Source: Candidatus Celerinatantimonas neptuna (lineage in GTDB: Bacteria > Pseudomonadota > Gammaproteobacteria > Enterobacterales > Celerinatantimonadaceae). From it: a DNA stretch of 64,000 nt. Below are positions 8,264 to 21,343 of this stretch, piece by piece. The translations under genes were made by a program, and so were the position numbers. The notes beneath the pieces are model-generated. The model saw only the letters and a program-made list of their open reading frames with translations, was not told the DNA's origin and made no database searches. Where the stretch lies: contig OU461276.1 in the NCBI GenBank assembly GCA_911810475.1, forward strand, positions 427,501 to 491,500. The letters run 5' to 3'. Numbering within the stretch: position 1 is the first letter of the stretch; each line of letters opens with the position of its first letter.

Positions 8264-11200
8264 TCAGTTATATTCCAGTGAAACCTGCTGTTGTCCTAAC
8301 AATCGCGTTAATCCATCCAACAAGCCATCATTCGGGGTTACCCGCCAATCAGTCCCCAATAAAAACGAACCCTGCTCATGCTCACCAATATAATGAACTT
8401 TCACCGGACAGGTACCATTTCGATAGGGTTCTATTTCCGCGGCAAACTGTTGCCAAAACTGCTCTCCTGCCTGATGTTTTTTAACCACCAACTGCAGACC
8501 ACTAGCCCAACGTTCCCGAGCCTGACTTATATCCATTACGTCACGAGCGGTCATTTTAATCCCACCAGAGAAATCGTCAAAGCTAACATTTCCCTGAACA
8601 ACCAAAATACGATCCTTCTCTAATAAATCCTGATATTTTTCAAATGACTCAGAAAATAGCATGACATCCAATCGACCACTACGGTCATCCAACTGGAGAA
8701 TCCCCATTTTCGAACCACGCTTGGTCATCATAATCCGTGCCGATAAAACCAATCCGGCAGCAACCGTCGTTGTATCCCGATTTGTCGGTCTTAGTTCTGA
8801 CAATCGTCCCGTCACAAATTGTCGTAATTCTGGTAAATAATGATTAATCGGGTGACCAGTAAGATAAAGACCTAAAGTTTCCTTTTCACCTTCAAGCCAT
8901 TCTTTATCATTCCAACGAGGAACCTGAACAAACTGAGGACGACTCACATCGGCTTCTAGCATAAGTTCACCAAATAAATCCTCTTGTCCATGCTGTCTGG
9001 CACTTGCTTGTTGGCTTGCAGCTTTAATGGCCACCTCCAGAGTTGCCATTAAAGCTGCCCGATGGGGGCCAAGCTTATCCATTGCTCCGGAAAGAATCAA
9101 TTTTTCCATAATCCGGCGATTAACCCGTTTCAGATCAACCCGACAACAAAAATCAAATAAATCAATAAAATACCCACCTTGTTCTCTCGCTTCAATAATG
9201 GCTTCAATCGGCCCTTCACCAACACCTTTAATGGCTCCAATACCATACACAATTTGATTTTCATCGTTCACTGAGAAGCGATAGACACCACTATTAACAT
9301 CCGGTGGAATAATTTTCAAACCGATATTAGCGCATTCATCAACAAGAATTACAATTTTATCAGTATTATCCATATCAGCCGACATGACAGCTGCCATGAA
9401 AAATGCAGGATAATGAGTCTTTAACCATAAAGTTTGATATGAAACTAACGCATATGCAGCCGAGTGAGATTTATTAAAGCCATAACCGGCGAACTTCTCA
9501 ACCAAATCAAAAATTTTCATGGCCAGTTCGCCATTGACGCCATTTTCGATAGCACCTTTCTCAAAAACAGCTCGCTGCTTAGCCATTTCTTCAGGTTTCT
9601 TTTTCCCCATAGCACGGCGCAACAAATCCGCTCCACCCAGGGTATACCCCGCCAAAACCTGTGCTATTTGCATCACCTGTTCTTGGTACAAGATAATACC
9701 GTAGGTAGGCTCCAATATTGGTTTTAAGCTTTCATGTTGCCAGGTTGCATCAGGATATGAGACTTCTTCTCGACCATGTTTACGTTCGATAAAGTTATCC
9801 ACCATCCCAGACTGAAGAGGGCCAGGACGAAATAGAGCAACTAATGCGATCATATCTTCAAAGCAGTCAGGTTGAAGACGTTTAATAAGGTCTTTCATAC
9901 CGCGCGATTCCAACTGAAATACAGCGGTAGTCTTAAAGGCTTTCAGGATCTCAAAAGATTTTTGGTCATCAAGCGGAATTGCAGCAATATCAATTGGTTT
10001 TTGGCCACGTTTTGACGACTTTTCGTTAGCCATATCCACAGCCCATTGAATAATGGTCAGTGTTCGCAGCCCTAAAAAGTCAAATTTAACCAACCCCGCG
10101 TATTCAACATCGCTTTTATCAAATTGCGTCACAGGATGATGACCTTCGTCATCACAATATAATGGAGCAAAATCAGTAATTTTAGTCGGAGAGATGACAA
10201 CCCCACCCGCATGTTTACCAGCATTTCTTGTCACACCCTCAAGGATTCGAGCCATATCAATAAGCTCTTTAACCTCTTCATCCTGCTCGTAGAGTTCTCC
10301 CAGACGGGGTTCGACATCAAAAGCCTTCGCAAGTGTCATCCCTGGATCTCCAGGAATCATTTTTGAAATACGGTCAACAAATCCGTATGGGTGACCTAAA
10401 ACCCTACCGACATCCCTGACAACCGCTTTAGCTGCCATGGTTCCAAATGTAATAATCTGAGAAACGGCATCATGTCCATACATATCAGCCACATGTTCGA
10501 TCACCTCATCTCGTCTATCCATACAAAAATCGACATCGAAGTCAGGCATCGAAACCCTTTCAGGATTAAGGAACCGTTCAAACAACAGATCAAATGCTAA
10601 CGGGTCAAGATCTGTAATTTTTAACGAAAAAGCAACCACAGAACCCGCTCCCGAACCTCGTCCTGGTCCAACAGGGATATGATGATCTTTACTCCATTGA
10701 ATAAACTCCATCACGATTAAGAAATAGCCAGGGAATCCCATCTGTGTAATCACGTCTAACTCACGTTGTAAACGTGCATCATATTCAGGACGACGCTCAG
10801 CTCTCACTTGAGGGTCAGGGAAAAGGAAAGCTAACCGATCTTCCAGACCACGACGAGCTTTATCACAAAAAAAGCTATTAATTTCCTGCCCTTGAGTTGG
10901 AAACTCAGGCAAAAAGTACGTTCCTAACCGAATGGTGACATTGCAACGTTTCGCAATTTCAACCGTATTCGCTAGTGCTTCTGGTATGTCTGAAAACAGT
11001 TCACACATCTGCTGTTCACTTCGCAGATACTGTTCCCGACTGTATCTTTTAGGGCGATGTCTGTCAGCTAACGTATAACCATCATGAATGGCGACTCGTA
11101 TTTCATGGGCCTCAAACTCTTCATCTTTAAGAAATACGACATCATTGGTAGCAACCACCGGCAGTTGGCAACGATTCGCTAAATCAACGGCCATATGGAG

Positions 11201-11746
11201 ATATGATTCTTCATCCGGACGACCTGTACGAATTAACTCAATAAAAAAATGATCCTTAAAATATTGCTGATAAAAAGTAACCATCGAGTCAACAAACTCC
11301 CGGTTACCTTTTAACAAAGCCCGTCCAATATCACCTTCCCGGCCACCGGATAAAATGATGATTCCATCCTGATGCTCAACGAGCCAATCTCTCTCTATCA
11401 CAGGGCGCCCTTGAACATGTCCCCGTAAATAAGCTTTAGAAATCAACTGGGTAATATTTTGATATCCCGTATTATTCTTAGCTAAGATCACAAGTTTAGT
11501 CAGTTCATCGCCCAAGATATCACTATGCATCCAGAAATCTGAACCAATAACAGGTTTAACACCTTTACTATGAGCTTCACCATAAAACTTGACTGCCCCA
11601 CAGAGATTTGTCTGATCCGTCAAAGCCATGGCAGGCATATTTTGTTCTGCAACCGCAGCAACGATCGGTTTAACCTTCTTAAGCCCGTCGACCATTGAAT
11701 AATCACTATGGATATGCAGATGCACAAAACGAGGTTCATAACTCAT
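8264..11746 (-). CDS. dnaE: DNA polymerase III alpha subunit
   Basis: A 1160-residue C-family replicative polymerase, identical in length to E. coli DnaE. The N-terminal PHP domain starts at [13 protein letters not shown]. The catalytic aspartates are in PDFDVDF near residue 400, and [18 protein letters not shown] precedes them. [22 protein letters not shown] motif marks the fingers, and an OB fold lies at about 990-1070. An internal clamp-binding motif QEDLF (around residue 920) is closer to the beta-clamp consensus than the E. coli QADMF. It catalyses leading- and lagging-strand synthesis in the Pol III holoenzyme. The start overlaps the rnhB stop by 4 bp. Confidence 0.98.
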   Translation of the reverse strand: MSYEPRFVHLHIHSDYSMVDGLKKVKPIVAAVAEQNMPAMALTDQTNLCGAVKFYGEAHSKGVKPVIGSDFWMHSDILGDELTKLVILAKNNTGYQNITQLISKAYLRGHVQGRPVIERDWLVEHQDGIIILSGGREGDIGRALLKGNREFVDSMVTFYQQYFKDHFFIELIRTGRPDEESYLHMAVDLANRCQLPVVATNDVVFLKDEEFEAHEIRVAIHDGYTLADRHRPKRYSREQYLRSEQQMCELFSDIPEALANTVEIAKRCNVTIRLGTYFLPEFPTQGQEINSFFCDKARRGLEDRLAFLFPDPQVRAERRPEYDARLQRELDVITQMGFPGYFLIVMEFIQWSKDHHIPVGPGRGSGAGSVVAFSLKITDLDPLAFDLLFERFLNPERVSMPDFDVDFCMDRRDEVIEHVADMYGHDAVSQIITFGTMAAKAVVRDVGRVLGHPYGFVDRISKMIPGDPGMTLAKAFDVEPRLGELYEQDEEVKELIDMARILEGVTRNAGKHAGGVVISPTKITDFAPLYCDDEGHHPVTQFDKSDVEYAGLVKFDFLGLRTLTIIQWAVDMANEKSSKRGQKPIDIAAIPLDDQKSFEILKAFKTTAVFQLESRGMKDLIKRLQPDCFEDMIALVALFRPGPLQSGMVDNFIERKHGREEVSYPDATWQHESLKPILEPTYGIILYQEQVMQIAQVLAGYTLGGADLLRRAMGKKKPEEMAKQRAVFEKGAIENGVNGELAMKIFDLVEKFAGYGFNKSHSAAYALVSYQTLWLKTHYPAFFMAAVMSADMDNTDKIVILVDECANIGLKIIPPDVNSGVYRFSVNDENQIVYGIGAIKGVGEGPIEAIIEAREQGGYFIDLFDFCCRVDLKRVNRRIMEKLILSGAMDKLGPHRAALMATLEVAIKAASQQASARQHGQEDLFGELMLEADVSRPQFVQVPRWNDKEWLEGEKETLGLYLTGHPINHYLPELRQFVTGRLSELRPTNRDTTTVAAGLVLSARIMMTKRGSKMGILQLDDRSGRLDVMLFSESFEKYQDLLEKDRILVVQGNVSFDDFSGGIKMTARDVMDISQARERWASGLQLVVKKHQAGEQFWQQFAAEIEPYRNGTCPVKVHYIGEHEQGSFLLGTDWRVTPNDGLLDGLTRLLGQQQVSLEYN

Positions 11747-12348
11747 GATGACACGTCCAAAGAAGCTAATACACGTTGTACTGGTTTAAAGCTGCGTCGA
11801 TGTTCGCGAATAGGGCCAAATTTTTCGAGTTGTTCTAAATGTACTTTAGTTGGATAGCCTTTATGTTTGGCAAATTGGTATTGAGGATATTTTTTATCCA
11901 GCTCAACCATTTCGCGATCTCGCGTCACTTTAGCCAAAATAGAAGCAGCACTAATTTCTGCGACCAAACCATCACCTTTAATCACCGCATCACTGGGGCA
12001 AGCAAATTCTGGAGAACGATTTCCATCAACAAGTACAAAATCAGGCAATATAGGCAGAGCAGCTACAGCCCGCTGCATTGCTAACATTGTTGCATGCAAT
12101 ATATTCAACTGATCAATCTCAGCTGGTGTTGCACGACCAATAGCAAAGGCCTTAGCATTTGCCTTAATTTCATCAAATAACTTTTGGCGTTTTTTCTCAG
12201 ACAATTTTTTCGAGTCGTTCAAACCAATAATTGGCTTTTGATAATCTAAAATAACTGCAGCAGTAACGACATCACCGACTAACGGACCTCGCCCAACCTC
12301 ATCAACACCAGCAATACATGAAAAACCGAATGGATAATGAAAACTCAT
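11743..12348 (-). CDS. rnhB: ribonuclease HII
   Basis: A 201-residue type 2 RNase H, close to the E. coli length (198). [15 protein letters not shown] at residues 14-28 supplies D16 and E17 of the DEDD metal site. LVDGN near 107 and [11 protein letters not shown] near 135-145 supply the other two acids. The enzyme cuts RNA in RNA-DNA hybrids and starts removal of single ribonucleotides misinserted by polymerase. It sits between lpxB and dnaE with 4-bp overlaps at both ends, the standard gammaproteobacterial arrangement. Confidence 0.97.
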   Translation of the reverse strand: MSFHYPFGFSCIAGVDEVGRGPLVGDVVTAAVILDYQKPIIGLNDSKKLSEKKRQKLFDEIKANAKAFAIGRATPAEIDQLNILHATMLAMQRAVAALPILPDFVLVDGNRSPEFACPSDAVIKGDGLVAEISAASILAKVTRDREMVELDKKYPQYQFAKHKGYPTKVHLEQLEKFGPIREHRRSFKPVQRVLASLDVSS

Positions 12349-13505
12349 GATTCTAAAACCCGTTTAACAGATAACGCAGATCGCAGATCAGCCTGACAAC
12401 GGATCTGTTGATGTAATTGTCGAAATTTTAAAGTTAATTGAGGAGAAGGCTCCTGCAGCAAAGGCAGCAAGAAAGACGATAAAACTTCCGGGCAGCAATC
12501 CTCTTGGATACATTCAGGAACTAGCATTTCATCAGCCAGTAAATTAGGTAAAGAAACATACGGAGTTTTAACTAGTTTCTTCGCAATCCAATAAGTTAAG
12601 GATTTAAGTCGATAACCAACAACCATTGGCCGATTAACAAGCATCGCTTCTAATGCAGCCGTGCCTGATGCCAACAAAATAACATCGCTGGCAGCCATAA
12701 CCTCTCGGGCATGTCCATCAATTAAATGAACTTTTACCTGACAAGGATACTGCCTTAAAAGCTGCTCAAATTGTCCACGCCGACGCTCATTAACCAAGGG
12801 GACAACCACTTCTAATAAAGGAATCTGTTTTGCCAGTTGATTAACTGTTTCGACGAAAGGCTGTGTTAATAACTCTATTTCGGACTTACGACTTCCGGGT
12901 AATAAAGCTAATAGAGGCCCGTCTGGACTCAACCCTAACTGTTCACGAGCCGGCTCTTTAGGTACATCTAGAGGAATGGCATCAGCCATCGTATGACCAA
13001 CAAATTCACAAGGGACATTAAATCGATCATAAAAAGCTTTTTCAAAAGGTAGAAATGCCAGTAATAAATCACATGCCCTTTTTATCTTAAAGACTCGCTT
13101 CTGTTTCCATGCCCAGACAGACGGACTCACATAATGAATTGTTTTGATACCGCAACGATGCAATTGTTCTTCAACGGTTAAATTAAAATCCGGAGCATCA
13201 ATTCCAATAAAAGCATCAGGTCTTTCAGATTTTAAACGCTGAAGTAACTTTCGACGAATGGTGAGGATTCTGGGAAGTTTTTCCAATACTTCAACAATCC
13301 CCATAACAGATAGTTCTTCCATCTGAAAATAGGCTTCACATCCTTGCGCCGACATCAAAGGCCCAACAATCCCGGAAAACCGTGCATTTGGATATAAAAT
13401 TCGCAGCTGCTCAATTAAACCGGCACCTAAAATATCGCCGGAGACTTCTCCGGCGACAATAGCAATATGGACGGGTTGCTGACTTGGAAGCCCTTGCTGG
13501 TTCAC
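12345..13505 (-). CDS. lpxB: lipid-A-disaccharide synthase
   Basis: A 386-residue GT19 glycosyltransferase (E. coli LpxB 382). Typical features are [14 protein letters not shown] near the N-terminus, the GIDAPDFNL motif, the [10 protein letters not shown] segment and [15 protein letters not shown] around residues 190-205. It condenses UDP-2,3-diacylglucosamine with 2,3-diacylglucosamine-1-phosphate to give lipid A disaccharide phosphate at the inner face of the cytoplasmic membrane. Overlaps of 4 bp with lpxA upstream and rnhB downstream tie it into the lipid A operon. Confidence 0.97.
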   Translation of the reverse strand: MNQQGLPSQQPVHIAIVAGEVSGDILGAGLIEQLRILYPNARFSGIVGPLMSAQGCEAYFQMEELSVMGIVEVLEKLPRILTIRRKLLQRLKSERPDAFIGIDAPDFNLTVEEQLHRCGIKTIHYVSPSVWAWKQKRVFKIKRACDLLLAFLPFEKAFYDRFNVPCEFVGHTMADAIPLDVPKEPAREQLGLSPDGPLLALLPGSRKSEIELLTQPFVETVNQLAKQIPLLEVVVPLVNERRRGQFEQLLRQYPCQVKVHLIDGHAREVMAASDVILLASGTAALEAMLVNRPMVVGYRLKSLTYWIAKKLVKTPYVSLPNLLADEMLVPECIQEDCCPEVLSSFLLPLLQEPSPQLTLKFRQLHQQIRCQADLRSALSVKRVLES

Positions 13506-14290
13506 CGGATAATCCCCCGTCCATGCTTGGAGAGGAAATCAACAAACAATGTCACCTCCGGAAATTTATCGCTCATACACTCTATTTTTTCAATAGCTTC
13601 TTCCACTGTATGGCCTTCCCGATAAAGGATTTTATATGCTTGACGCAACGCCCGGATTGATTCCTTACTATACCCACGTCGTAGTAATCCTTCACTATTA
13701 ATTGTCACAGGCCTTGCATAATTACCAACAGCCATCACATATGGAGGGACATCTTTATTCAGCGCAGCACATCCACCGATAAATGCATGGGAGCCAACTT
13801 TGCCAAATTGATGAATTGCAGACAATCCACCAAATATCACAAAATCACCAATAGATACATGGCCTGCCAATGTGGCATTGTTAGCAAAAATGCAGCTATC
13901 CCCAATCTGGCAATCATGGGCAACATGAACATTCACCATAAATAAATTCTGATTGCCAACCTGGGTAATACCTTTATCCTGAATGGTTCCTCGATGCATC
14001 GTCACACTTTCACGAATCGTGTTATTATCACCGATGATCAAAGCTGTGTCTTCGCCTTGATATTTCAAGTCTTGGCATGCTTCACCAATGGATGCAAATT
14101 GATAAATTTTATTATTACATCCGATTGTTGTTCGACCTTTGATCACAACATGAGAACCAATCCAAGTATTTTCTCCAATGCTTACATCGCCTTCTACAAC
14201 ACTATAGGCACCAATCTCAACACCAGCCTTGATGGTTACTCGATCACCGATAATGGCAGTTGGATGAATCATTGCAGTTGAATCAATCAT
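13502..14290 (-). CDS. lpxA: UDP-N-acetylglucosamine O-acyltransferase
   Basis: A 262-residue left-handed beta-helix acyltransferase, the same length as E. coli LpxA. The repeated hexapeptides run from residue 7 to about 185 and the helical C-terminus follows. The catalytic histidine is H125 in [11 protein letters not shown], the position used in E. coli, and GGLSAIHQF and [13 protein letters not shown] are standard. It transfers a 3-hydroxyacyl chain from ACP to the 3-OH of UDP-GlcNAc, the first step of lipid A synthesis. It overlaps both fabZ and lpxB by 4 bp. Confidence 0.97.
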   Translation of the reverse strand: MIDSTAMIHPTAIIGDRVTIKAGVEIGAYSVVEGDVSIGENTWIGSHVVIKGRTTIGCNNKIYQFASIGEACQDLKYQGEDTALIIGDNNTIRESVTMHRGTIQDKGITQVGNQNLFMVNVHVAHDCQIGDSCIFANNATLAGHVSIGDFVIFGGLSAIHQFGKVGSHAFIGGCAALNKDVPPYVMAVGNYARPVTINSEGLLRRGYSKESIRALRQAYKILYREGHTVEEAIEKIECMSDKFPEVTLFVDFLSKHGRGIIR

Positions 14291-14742
14291 TTATATTCTC
14301 TTCGAGCACACATAATATCAGCGGCACAGGCAATTTCATTATCGACTTTAGCTACACCACTAAATTTACCAACGCCACGCAAATCTCGCAGATAGTCAAC
14401 TTCAAAATGAATAACATCACCAGGACCTACAGGTCTTTTAAATCGAGCTTTATCGATCCCTGCAAAATAATAAAGCTCATTTTCTCTCGGTTTTCCAGCC
14501 GATTTAAACGCTAATATCCCTGTAACCTGAGCCATCGCTTCAAGAAGCATGACGCCAGGGAAAACTGGGTGCTCTGGAAAATGGCCCGTAAAAAAAGGCT
14601 CATTGAAAGAAACATTTTTAATTGCATGAATTGATTTACCGATTTCATAATCGAGAACTCTATCCACAAGCAAAAATGGATATCTATGGGGTAATAACTC
14701 CAGAATATCCTGGATATCGAGACGATTTAATTCCTGACTCAA
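14287..14742 (-). CDS. fabZ: 3-hydroxyacyl-ACP dehydratase FabZ
   Basis: A 151-residue hot-dog fold dehydratase, the E. coli FabZ length. The active-site pair is H54 ([13 protein letters not shown]) and E68 (LLEAMAQ), at the E. coli positions. It dehydrates 3-hydroxyacyl-ACP in fatty acid elongation and competes with LpxA and LpxD for 3-hydroxymyristoyl-ACP, which explains its conserved place between lpxD and lpxA. The start overlaps nothing upstream: lpxD ends 20 bp before it. Its stop overlaps the lpxA start by 4 bp. Confidence 0.97.
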   Translation of the reverse strand: MSQELNRLDIQDILELLPHRYPFLLVDRVLDYEIGKSIHAIKNVSFNEPFFTGHFPEHPVFPGVMLLEAMAQVTGILAFKSAGKPRENELYYFAGIDKARFKRPVGPGDVIHFEVDYLRDLRGVGKFSGVAKVDNEIACAADIMCARREYK

Positions 14743-14762
14743 AATTCTGTTTCCTGTAATTC

Positions 14763-15800
14763 TTACTTTTTATTATCAGTGTCGGTACATGCAACTTGAT
14801 GCTCCAACGCCCTTAACCGCTTATACATTTCGTCAATCTTCATGACTAAAGCAGCAGTTTTACGCCATTGTTTATTAGTCTGTGCGGGAATCCCCGAAGA
14901 GTAAACACCAGGATGCTCAATCGGACGCATGACCATCGACATTCCTGAAATATGCACTTGATCACATATTTCCATATGCCCATTAAGCACACAGGCACCA
15001 CCAATGACACAATATTTACCTATTTTTAGACTACCAGCCATCGTTGTACAGCCAGCCAGAGCCGTATTGTCGCCGATCTCAACGTTATGAGCAATCTGGC
15101 AAAGATTATCAATAATCACACCATCATGAATAACGGTATCATCGAGAGCCCCACGATCAATACACGTTGCAGCGCCAATCTCGACTCTATCGCCAATAAT
15201 AACACGTCCCACCTGTGGAATTTTCACCCAATTCCCGCGATCATTCGCGTAACCGAAACCATCAGAACCAATTACGGTACCAGACTGAATTAAACAATGT
15301 TTTCCAATACTCACCCGGTGATACACGGTCACATTAGCCCATAACTTTGTATCGGCTCCTATACGAGTTTGCTGGCCAACGAAACACCCCGAGCCAATTT
15401 GGCAATTATCACCAATCGACACACCTTGCTCAATCACAGCATTAGCACCGATACTCACATTACGACCTAATTCAACATCATCCGCTATAACGGCACTAGA
15501 ATGAATATGAGATGCACTTGCGGGAGTCGTATCAAGATGCTGAGCCAGTAATGCATATGCAAGATAAGGATCTTTAACAATAATAACTGGACAACCCGCA
15601 AAAGACGCATCTTTTTGCGCCAACAAGATAACCCCAGCCTTACAATCTTGCAATTGGTCCCGATAACTACTATCTGTCAAAAAAGTCGCATCGTGCTCTT
15701 CAGCTTTAGATAAAGGGGCTATGCGCTCAATTTTTGCCTGCGCCGGACCTTGTAACTGACCGCCGACCCATTCAGCAACTTGCTGTAAAGTTACAGACAT
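14763..15800 (-). CDS. lpxD: UDP-3-O-(3-hydroxyacyl)glucosamine N-acyltransferase
   Basis: A 345-residue protein (E. coli 341). An N-terminal uridine-binding domain (residues 1-100, beginning [16 protein letters not shown]) is followed by about ten hexapeptide coils and a C-terminal helix ([17 protein letters not shown]). The catalytic histidine is H238 in [12 protein letters not shown]. It N-acylates UDP-3-O-acylglucosamine in lipid A synthesis. The ATG at 15800, 16 bp after the skp stop, is chosen because it gives the family N-terminus; a longer in-frame start at 15893 lies inside skp and adds unrelated residues. Confidence 0.96.
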   Translation of the reverse strand: MSVTLQQVAEWVGGQLQGPAQAKIERIAPLSKAEEHDATFLTDSSYRDQLQDCKAGVILLAQKDASFAGCPVIIVKDPYLAYALLAQHLDTTPASASHIHSSAVIADDVELGRNVSIGANAVIEQGVSIGDNCQIGSGCFVGQQTRIGADTKLWANVTVYHRVSIGKHCLIQSGTVIGSDGFGYANDRGNWVKIPQVGRVIIGDRVEIGAATCIDRGALDDTVIHDGVIIDNLCQIAHNVEIGDNTALAGCTTMAGSLKIGKYCVIGGACVLNGHMEICDQVHISGMSMVMRPIEHPGVYSSGIPAQTNKQWRKTAALVMKIDEMYKRLRALEHQVACTDTDNKK

Positions 15801-15816
15801 ACTGATTACTCTTTTA

Positions 15817-16326
15817 TTATTTCTGTTTACTAACTGTATCAATAACCTGTTTAGAAATATCCAAATTAGGTTTAGCGTATGCAGTTGCGTCAATTGGGAT
15901 CACAACATCATAGCCTTTCTGTTTCGCTATTTTACTCACTGCTGCCTGGATCTTTGCAATCAGTTTCTGCTGCTCTTTCTCACTAGCTCGACGATGGTCA
16001 TCTTCAAAGTTTTTACGTTTTAACTGAAATTCAGTCTGTAACTCTTCAAGATTGCGATTCATTTTTGTTAGATCATCACTACTCATCAGAGCCTTATTTT
16101 TCTGTCGTTTTTGGTAAAGAACCTGAATCTTAGACTGCAATCCACGAAGCTCTTTAACTCTTCCGGCAAACTCATTTTGCAATTTTTTTATAACAGCTTC
16201 ACGCTGAGGAAGTTGTTGAAAAACCTCACGCATATTGATCGTCGCAATTTTATTACTTGCCATTGCCGCAGTAGCAGGCCCCAATAAGGCAACTGCAATT
16301 AAAATACTTTGAACCAGCTTTTTCAC
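15817..16326 (-). CDS. skp: periplasmic chaperone Skp (OmpH)
   Basis: A 169-residue exported protein. The signal peptide ([23 protein letters not shown]) is followed by the [18 protein letters not shown] start of the mature protein. A long, charged, heptad-like helical region runs from about residue 45 to 130 and forms the tentacle coiled coils of the trimer. Skp holds unfolded outer-membrane proteins in the periplasm and delivers them to the BAM complex. It lies directly after bamA (21-bp gap), the conserved order, which fits co-production of chaperone and insertase. Confidence 0.94.
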   Translation of the reverse strand: MKKLVQSILIAVALLGPATAAMASNKIATINMREVFQQLPQREAVIKKLQNEFAGRVKELRGLQSKIQVLYQKRQKNKALMSSDDLTKMNRNLEELQTEFQLKRKNFEDDHRRASEKEQQKLIAKIQAAVSKIAKQKGYDVVIPIDATAYAKPNLDISKQVIDTVSKQK

Positions 16327-16347
16327 AAAGAACTCCTGTTTATCAAC

Positions 16348-18774
16348 TTAAAATGTCTGGCCTATATTAAATGAGAAAAACTCTGTTTGATCACCTGGAT
16401 ATTTTTTAACTGGTTTTGCCAGTGAAAATACCAAAGGCCCGATCGGAGACCACCACTGCAACGAAACCCCGACTGACGCCCGAATTCTGCCCGGTTTCGT
16501 GTAATCAGCTATCTCATCACAATTACGAACACATTGTGCCATCGCCTTCGATGTATCATATTCTGTATCCCAAACAGAGCCGAAATCAAAAAATGTACTT
16601 GCCCTGAGCTGTTTTGAGTAGGAATTACTCATAAAAGGAATCGGGAATATCAATTCGATACTTCCATCAAAGATGCCATTCCCCCCTGTTGCACCACCCG
16701 GGACATAATTATTCTCTCCATCATAATAATCCTGATAGATTGCTCGCGGCCCGACCGTATTCGATGAAAAACCACGAATAGACCCCCACCCGCCAGCATA
16801 AAAGTTTTCAAAAAACGGTAGAATCTGATCATTCCCATCAACTTTTCCGTACCCATTACCATAGCCGACTTTTCCATGTGTCATTACGACCCAGTTTTGA
16901 CTGCGAGTAAGTGGGAAATAATTACGTGTATCAAAGCTCGTTTTAAAGTACTGGGTATCAGATCCCGGAACCGAAACAGTCAACGAAAGATTTTGACGAC
17001 TTCCCGCACTAGGCAATCGACCATAGTTTAGCGTATTTCGAGTCCATCCGGCGGTCACGGTAACATTTTTAAAATCTAAAGTATTATCATGAGCATTCGA
17101 GTAACCACTATAGATGTCCCAAAATTGACGAATTTGTTCATAAGGATCTGATTGAGAAATCTTGTTTATTTCACCACCCAACCCAACTGACAATCGGTTA
17201 TTTTCATTAATAGGAAAACCTAACGTTCCCTTTATACCAATTGTTTTATTGGTATAGCTTACCAAGTTAGCCTTCGATGCATTGAAGTCTTTATAATAAA
17301 GATCTTCACCCAAACTGACTGCATTCTTAGTAAAATAAGGATTATTATGTGATAAATTGACTTGTTTAGAATAACTATTGCGGCTTAGTTTGATTCCAAC
17401 CGAATCTCCCGTTCCCATAAAGTTCTTCTGACTAATTCCCGCATTTAAACTAATTTTAGATGTTGTGCCATACCCAATTCCAGCAGTAATTGAACCCGTT
17501 GGTTGTTCTGCAACTGAAAAATCGACATCGGCTTCATCAGGATGACCTGGTACCCGAACTGTTTGAGTATCAACCTTTTTGAAAAAGCCTAAACGGTTTA
17601 ACCTTTTTTTAGATTGTTCAACTTTCTGGCTGGATAACCAGGCTCCTTCCATCTGTCTCATCTCACGACGAATGACCTTATCTTCAGTGATATCATTACC
17701 TGAAATATTAATATGGCGCACATAAATACGAGAACCAGGACGAACATTAACATCTAATGTAACCGTTCTATCTTTGTCGTCAATTTTTGGAAAAACCGTG
17801 ATTTGAGGATAAGCATACCCATAACGTCCCAGATATTTTTCTAATATATCCTGCATATGCGATATATCAGAGCCATTATAAGTAGAGCCAGCGTTAATAG
17901 GGATCAACTTCTCAATTTGGGCCTTACGTCCTAATAAATTTCCACCAAGATCAACCTTCTTAATTTTATAGATTTGGCCTTCATGAACATTAATAGTGAT
18001 ATACACTTGATGACGATCAGGGGTAAGTTCTACCTGAGTAGATTTAATTTTAAAACGGGCATAGCCACGATTGTAATAGAAGCTTTTAATCGTCTCTAAA
18101 TCACCAGCTAACTTTTGCTTCTGGTATTTCTGATTTCCCATGATATCCCACCATGGAACATCATCGGTCAATTGCAAACGCTTCAGTAATTCTTCATCTG
18201 AAAATTTATGATTACCAATAATATTGATTTGCTGAATCTTCGCAGAAAGACCTTCTCTGAAGGAAAATTTCAAATCAACACGATTTCTGGGTAAAGGTGT
18301 GACAACTGCCGTCACATGAGCATTATATTTACCAACTGAATAATAGAAATCTTCCAATCCTTTTTCGATATTACTCAAATTGGTTCTATCAAGAGGTTCG
18401 CCAACCTTAATACCTTGAGCTGAAAGACTTTTCTTAAGTTTTTTCGACTTGATATCATGGTTCCCTGAAAAATCAAGGCTCGCAATTACAGGACGTTCTT
18501 TCACTTTATAGATCAGTGAATTCTTATCTCTGTAAACAGACACATCCTGGAAATCACCACTATGATAGAGTGCTTTTAAGCTATCACTAATCGAATCACG
18601 ATCGACCGCATCTCCAACACGAATTGGAATCTGCAATAGCGCTGCCCCCAAAGACACCCGCTGCAACCCTTCAACATGAATATCATTAACTTTAAATTCG
18701 CTAACTTGGGCAGCCAGACTCATCCCTGACCAACAAACGGCCAATGCTGCTGCGAAAAACTTCTTTTTCAACAT
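16348..18774 (-). CDS. bamA: outer-membrane protein assembly factor BamA
   Basis: An 808-residue Omp85 protein (E. coli 810). A signal peptide (to about residue 22, SLAA) precedes five POTRA domains (residues ~24-420; [21 protein letters not shown] starts the first). A 16-strand beta-barrel ends in FSFNIGQTF with the C-terminal phenylalanine required for BAM recognition. The lid-loop signature is IRGF (near residue 664) rather than the common VRGF, a conservative change. BamA folds beta-barrel proteins into the outer membrane. The ATG at 18774 was chosen; an in-frame TTG at 18786 has an AGGA 3 bp before it and would add four residues. It follows rseP by 23 bp. Confidence 0.97.
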   Translation of the reverse strand: MLKKKFFAAALAVCWSGMSLAAQVSEFKVNDIHVEGLQRVSLGAALLQIPIRVGDAVDRDSISDSLKALYHSGDFQDVSVYRDKNSLIYKVKERPVIASLDFSGNHDIKSKKLKKSLSAQGIKVGEPLDRTNLSNIEKGLEDFYYSVGKYNAHVTAVVTPLPRNRVDLKFSFREGLSAKIQQINIIGNHKFSDEELLKRLQLTDDVPWWDIMGNQKYQKQKLAGDLETIKSFYYNRGYARFKIKSTQVELTPDRHQVYITINVHEGQIYKIKKVDLGGNLLGRKAQIEKLIPINAGSTYNGSDISHMQDILEKYLGRYGYAYPQITVFPKIDDKDRTVTLDVNVRPGSRIYVRHINISGNDITEDKVIRREMRQMEGAWLSSQKVEQSKKRLNRLGFFKKVDTQTVRVPGHPDEADVDFSVAEQPTGSITAGIGYGTTSKISLNAGISQKNFMGTGDSVGIKLSRNSYSKQVNLSHNNPYFTKNAVSLGEDLYYKDFNASKANLVSYTNKTIGIKGTLGFPINENNRLSVGLGGEINKISQSDPYEQIRQFWDIYSGYSNAHDNTLDFKNVTVTAGWTRNTLNYGRLPSAGSRQNLSLTVSVPGSDTQYFKTSFDTRNYFPLTRSQNWVVMTHGKVGYGNGYGKVDGNDQILPFFENFYAGGWGSIRGFSSNTVGPRAIYQDYYDGENNYVPGGATGGNGIFDGSIELIFPIPFMSNSYSKQLRASTFFDFGSVWDTEYDTSKAMAQCVRNCDEIADYTKPGRIRASVGVSLQWWSPIGPLVFSLAKPVKKYPGDQTEFFSFNIGQTF

Positions 18775-18797
18775 AGAGAAGAACAATATCCTAATTA

Positions 18798-20150
18798 TTA
18801 TAAGCGCATTAAATCATTAAATAAGGCAAACATCATCACGACGACCAGCACAGATGTGCCAATTTTCATGCCAAGCTCTTGAACCCTCTCAGAAACAGGT
18901 CTTCCAGTTATAGCTTCAACGGCAAAAAATAACAGATGCCCTCCATCCAATACAGGTAATGGGAACAAATTAAAAATTCCTAAATTGATACTCACTAGCG
19001 CTAAAAAGCCCAAAAAATACACTAATCCATACTGAGCTGATTGACCAGCCCCTTTAGCGATAGCAATCGGACCACTTAAATTATGAACGGAAATTTTTCC
19101 AGTAATCAATTTACCCATCATATCAAGAGTCAATAAACTCATTGACCATGTCCGTTGTGCACTTTTAACCAACGATTCAATCGGAGCATACCGAAGTGTC
19201 ATCAAATATTGCTCAGGGTATGATTCAACCACCGGAGCTATGCCTAAAAACCCAATTGTTTTTCCGCGATATTGTTTTAACTTAGGCTTAATTACAACTG
19301 TTCGGAACTGCCCATTTCTCTTGACCGACAGTTTCATTGATTTTCCGGCATGATGGCGAACCAAATTGGTAAACTCTTGCCAATTTGACAACGGGCGATG
19401 ATTAACAGCTAACAACTTATCCCCCACTTGAATCCCTTCTAAAAACGCAGGGCTATTAGCAACAACTTCTGCAACCTGCAATTGAATTCTAGGTCTGAAT
19501 GGAACAATGCCCAATCCAGACAGAGGATCAACCTTATTATTATCGGGTAACTTCCAATTCTCTAAATTCAACTGATATTTATGAATAGAGCCATCAGCAC
19601 TTTTAGCTGTGAGATGGACATCAGACTCGCCGACATGAGAAACCAGAGCTAATAACAGGGCATGCCAGTCCTGAGTTTTCTGGCCATTTACCGATATAAT
19701 TTGTTGATTAGCCGTCAATCCGGCTTGATATGCGACGCTTTGTTCGCTTACTTGACCCACTACAGGTTTTACACCCGGAATACCCATCATAAACATGAGC
19801 CAAAATGCAAAAATGGCCAAAATAAAATTAGCTAAAGGCCCAGCAATAACAATAGATGCTCGCTGCCACAGCGGTTGCCGATTAAAAGCGAAGGGACGTA
19901 ATTCAACAGCGACTGACTCAACCCGTTCATCGAGCATCTTGACGTATCCGCCTAACGGGATCATAGCAATAACATATTCTGTCCCATCATTGGCTACTCG
20001 AGACCATAACTTACGTCCAAAGCCAATAGAAAAGCGCTCAACTCTAACACCACATCGTCTGGCCACCCAAAAGTGACCAAACTCATGAATAGTTACCAGA
20101 ACGCCAAGAGCAATAACAAAGAAAAAAGCGTCCCAGATAAAACTCTGCAT
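18798..20150 (-). CDS. rseP: site-2 protease RseP
   Basis: A 450-residue intramembrane metalloprotease, the E. coli length. HEFGH at residues 22-26 supplies the zinc ligands and catalytic glutamate in the first membrane helix. The third ligand lies in [13 protein letters not shown] near residue 395. Two PDZ domains occupy the periplasmic part (about 120-310). RseP performs the second cut of anti-sigma factor RseA, releasing sigma-E, and also clears signal peptides. The ATG at 20150 shares one base with the dxr stop (TGATG), favoured over an in-frame TTG six bases earlier. Position ahead of bamA-skp matches its role in the outer-membrane protein stress response. Confidence 0.96.
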   Translation of the reverse strand: MQSFIWDAFFFVIALGVLVTIHEFGHFWVARRCGVRVERFSIGFGRKLWSRVANDGTEYVIAMIPLGGYVKMLDERVESVAVELRPFAFNRQPLWQRASIVIAGPLANFILAIFAFWLMFMMGIPGVKPVVGQVSEQSVAYQAGLTANQQIISVNGQKTQDWHALLLALVSHVGESDVHLTAKSADGSIHKYQLNLENWKLPDNNKVDPLSGLGIVPFRPRIQLQVAEVVANSPAFLEGIQVGDKLLAVNHRPLSNWQEFTNLVRHHAGKSMKLSVKRNGQFRTVVIKPKLKQYRGKTIGFLGIAPVVESYPEQYLMTLRYAPIESLVKSAQRTWSMSLLTLDMMGKLITGKISVHNLSGPIAIAKGAGQSAQYGLVYFLGFLALVSINLGIFNLFPLPVLDGGHLLFFAVEAITGRPVSERVQELGMKIGTSVLVVVMMFALFNDLMRL

Positions 20151-21343
20151 CAACAATAGCCTCGTATAAACTGCCCGCTATCTTGACGTATTTCCTCATC
20201 AAGTGCCAGCAACTCATCCAAATTTAAAGATCGGCCATGCTCATCCAATTTACTCAAACTATGCTCAACAACAACTGAAATATCAGTAAACCGGATCTGC
20301 CGATTTAAAAAAGCTTCAACTGCCACTTCATTCGCGGCATTAAGAGCCGTAGTAGCAAATTGACTTTGAAAACAAGCTTCCATCGCCAAAGCCAGACAGG
20401 GATAACGCACATAATCTGGTTCAGCAAATGTCAGTTCTTTGAGTGTAAAAAAATCCAGAGGTTCAACATTTGATGAAATTCTATTGGGATACCCCATCGC
20501 ATAGGCAATTGGAGTAGCCATATGAGGAACACCAAGTTGAGCAAGTACAGCACCATCACAATATTGAATCATGGAATGAATAACGGACTGTGGATGTAAA
20601 ATAACCTGAATTTGATGACGCTGTGCATTATAAAGGCGCTTCGCTTCAATAAACTCCAGACCTTTATTCATCATAGTTGCCGAATCAACAGAAATTTTTC
20701 TTCCCATAGACCAATTAGGATGAGTAATTGCCTGTTCCACGGTAACATCATGAAGATGGGAAAGAGGAAATTCCTTAAACGGGCCACCAGAACCGGTTAA
20801 CAATAGCTTTGAAACACCATGAGCAGCTAAATCACAAAATCCCAGTTGATTTTGAATCTCTTTGGGTAAGCACTGAAACATTGCGCTATGTTCACTATCA
20901 ACAGGCAATATTGTTGCCCGATGAGCTAAAGCTTCTTTCATCAATAACTCACCTGTCATAACAAGTGCTTCTTTATTAGCAAGTAGCACCGTTTTTCCTG
21001 CCCGGACAGCCGCTAAAGTTGAAGCTAAACCAGCACCGCCTACAATTGCGGCCATAACTAAATCAGCCTGAGGATCTGAAGCAGCTTCAATTAGAGCTTC
21101 ATGACCCGAGAGAATAAGACAATCTGATCCTGTTAGCTCCCGTAATTCATTTGCTGACTTAGAATCGGACATAACAACATACTGGGGATGATATTTTTGG
21201 ATTAAATCCCACATACGGGCGACATTACGATTTCCGCTTAAAGCATGGATAACAAACTCATGGGGATTTTTATCTACAACCTGAAACGTGCTACGACCAA
21301 TTGATCCCGTAGCCCCCATAACCACCATTCGACGTGGATTCAT
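20150..21343 (-). CDS. dxr: 1-deoxy-D-xylulose 5-phosphate reductoisomerase
   Basis: A 397-residue enzyme (E. coli 398). It opens with the NADPH-binding VVMGATGSIGRST, then shows the LANKEALVMTGELL and LPVDSEHSAMFQCL motifs and the catalytic-loop region NWSMGRKISVDSATMMNKGLE. It converts DXP to 2-C-methylerythritol 4-phosphate, the committed step of the non-mevalonate isoprenoid pathway, and so feeds uppS nearby. The ATG at 21343 overlaps the cdsA stop as ATGA. Two further in-frame starts (21355, and a TTG at 21367) lie upstream but add residues not seen in the family. Confidence 0.97.
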   Translation of the reverse strand: MNPRRMVVMGATGSIGRSTFQVVDKNPHEFVIHALSGNRNVARMWDLIQKYHPQYVVMSDSKSANELRELTGSDCLILSGHEALIEAASDPQADLVMAAIVGGAGLASTLAAVRAGKTVLLANKEALVMTGELLMKEALAHRATILPVDSEHSAMFQCLPKEIQNQLGFCDLAAHGVSKLLLTGSGGPFKEFPLSHLHDVTVEQAITHPNWSMGRKISVDSATMMNKGLEFIEAKRLYNAQRHQIQVILHPQSVIHSMIQYCDGAVLAQLGVPHMATPIAYAMGYPNRISSNVEPLDFFTLKELTFAEPDYVRYPCLALAMEACFQSQFATTALNAANEVAVEAFLNRQIRFTDISVVVEHSLSKLDEHGRSLNLDELLALDEEIRQDSGQFIRGYC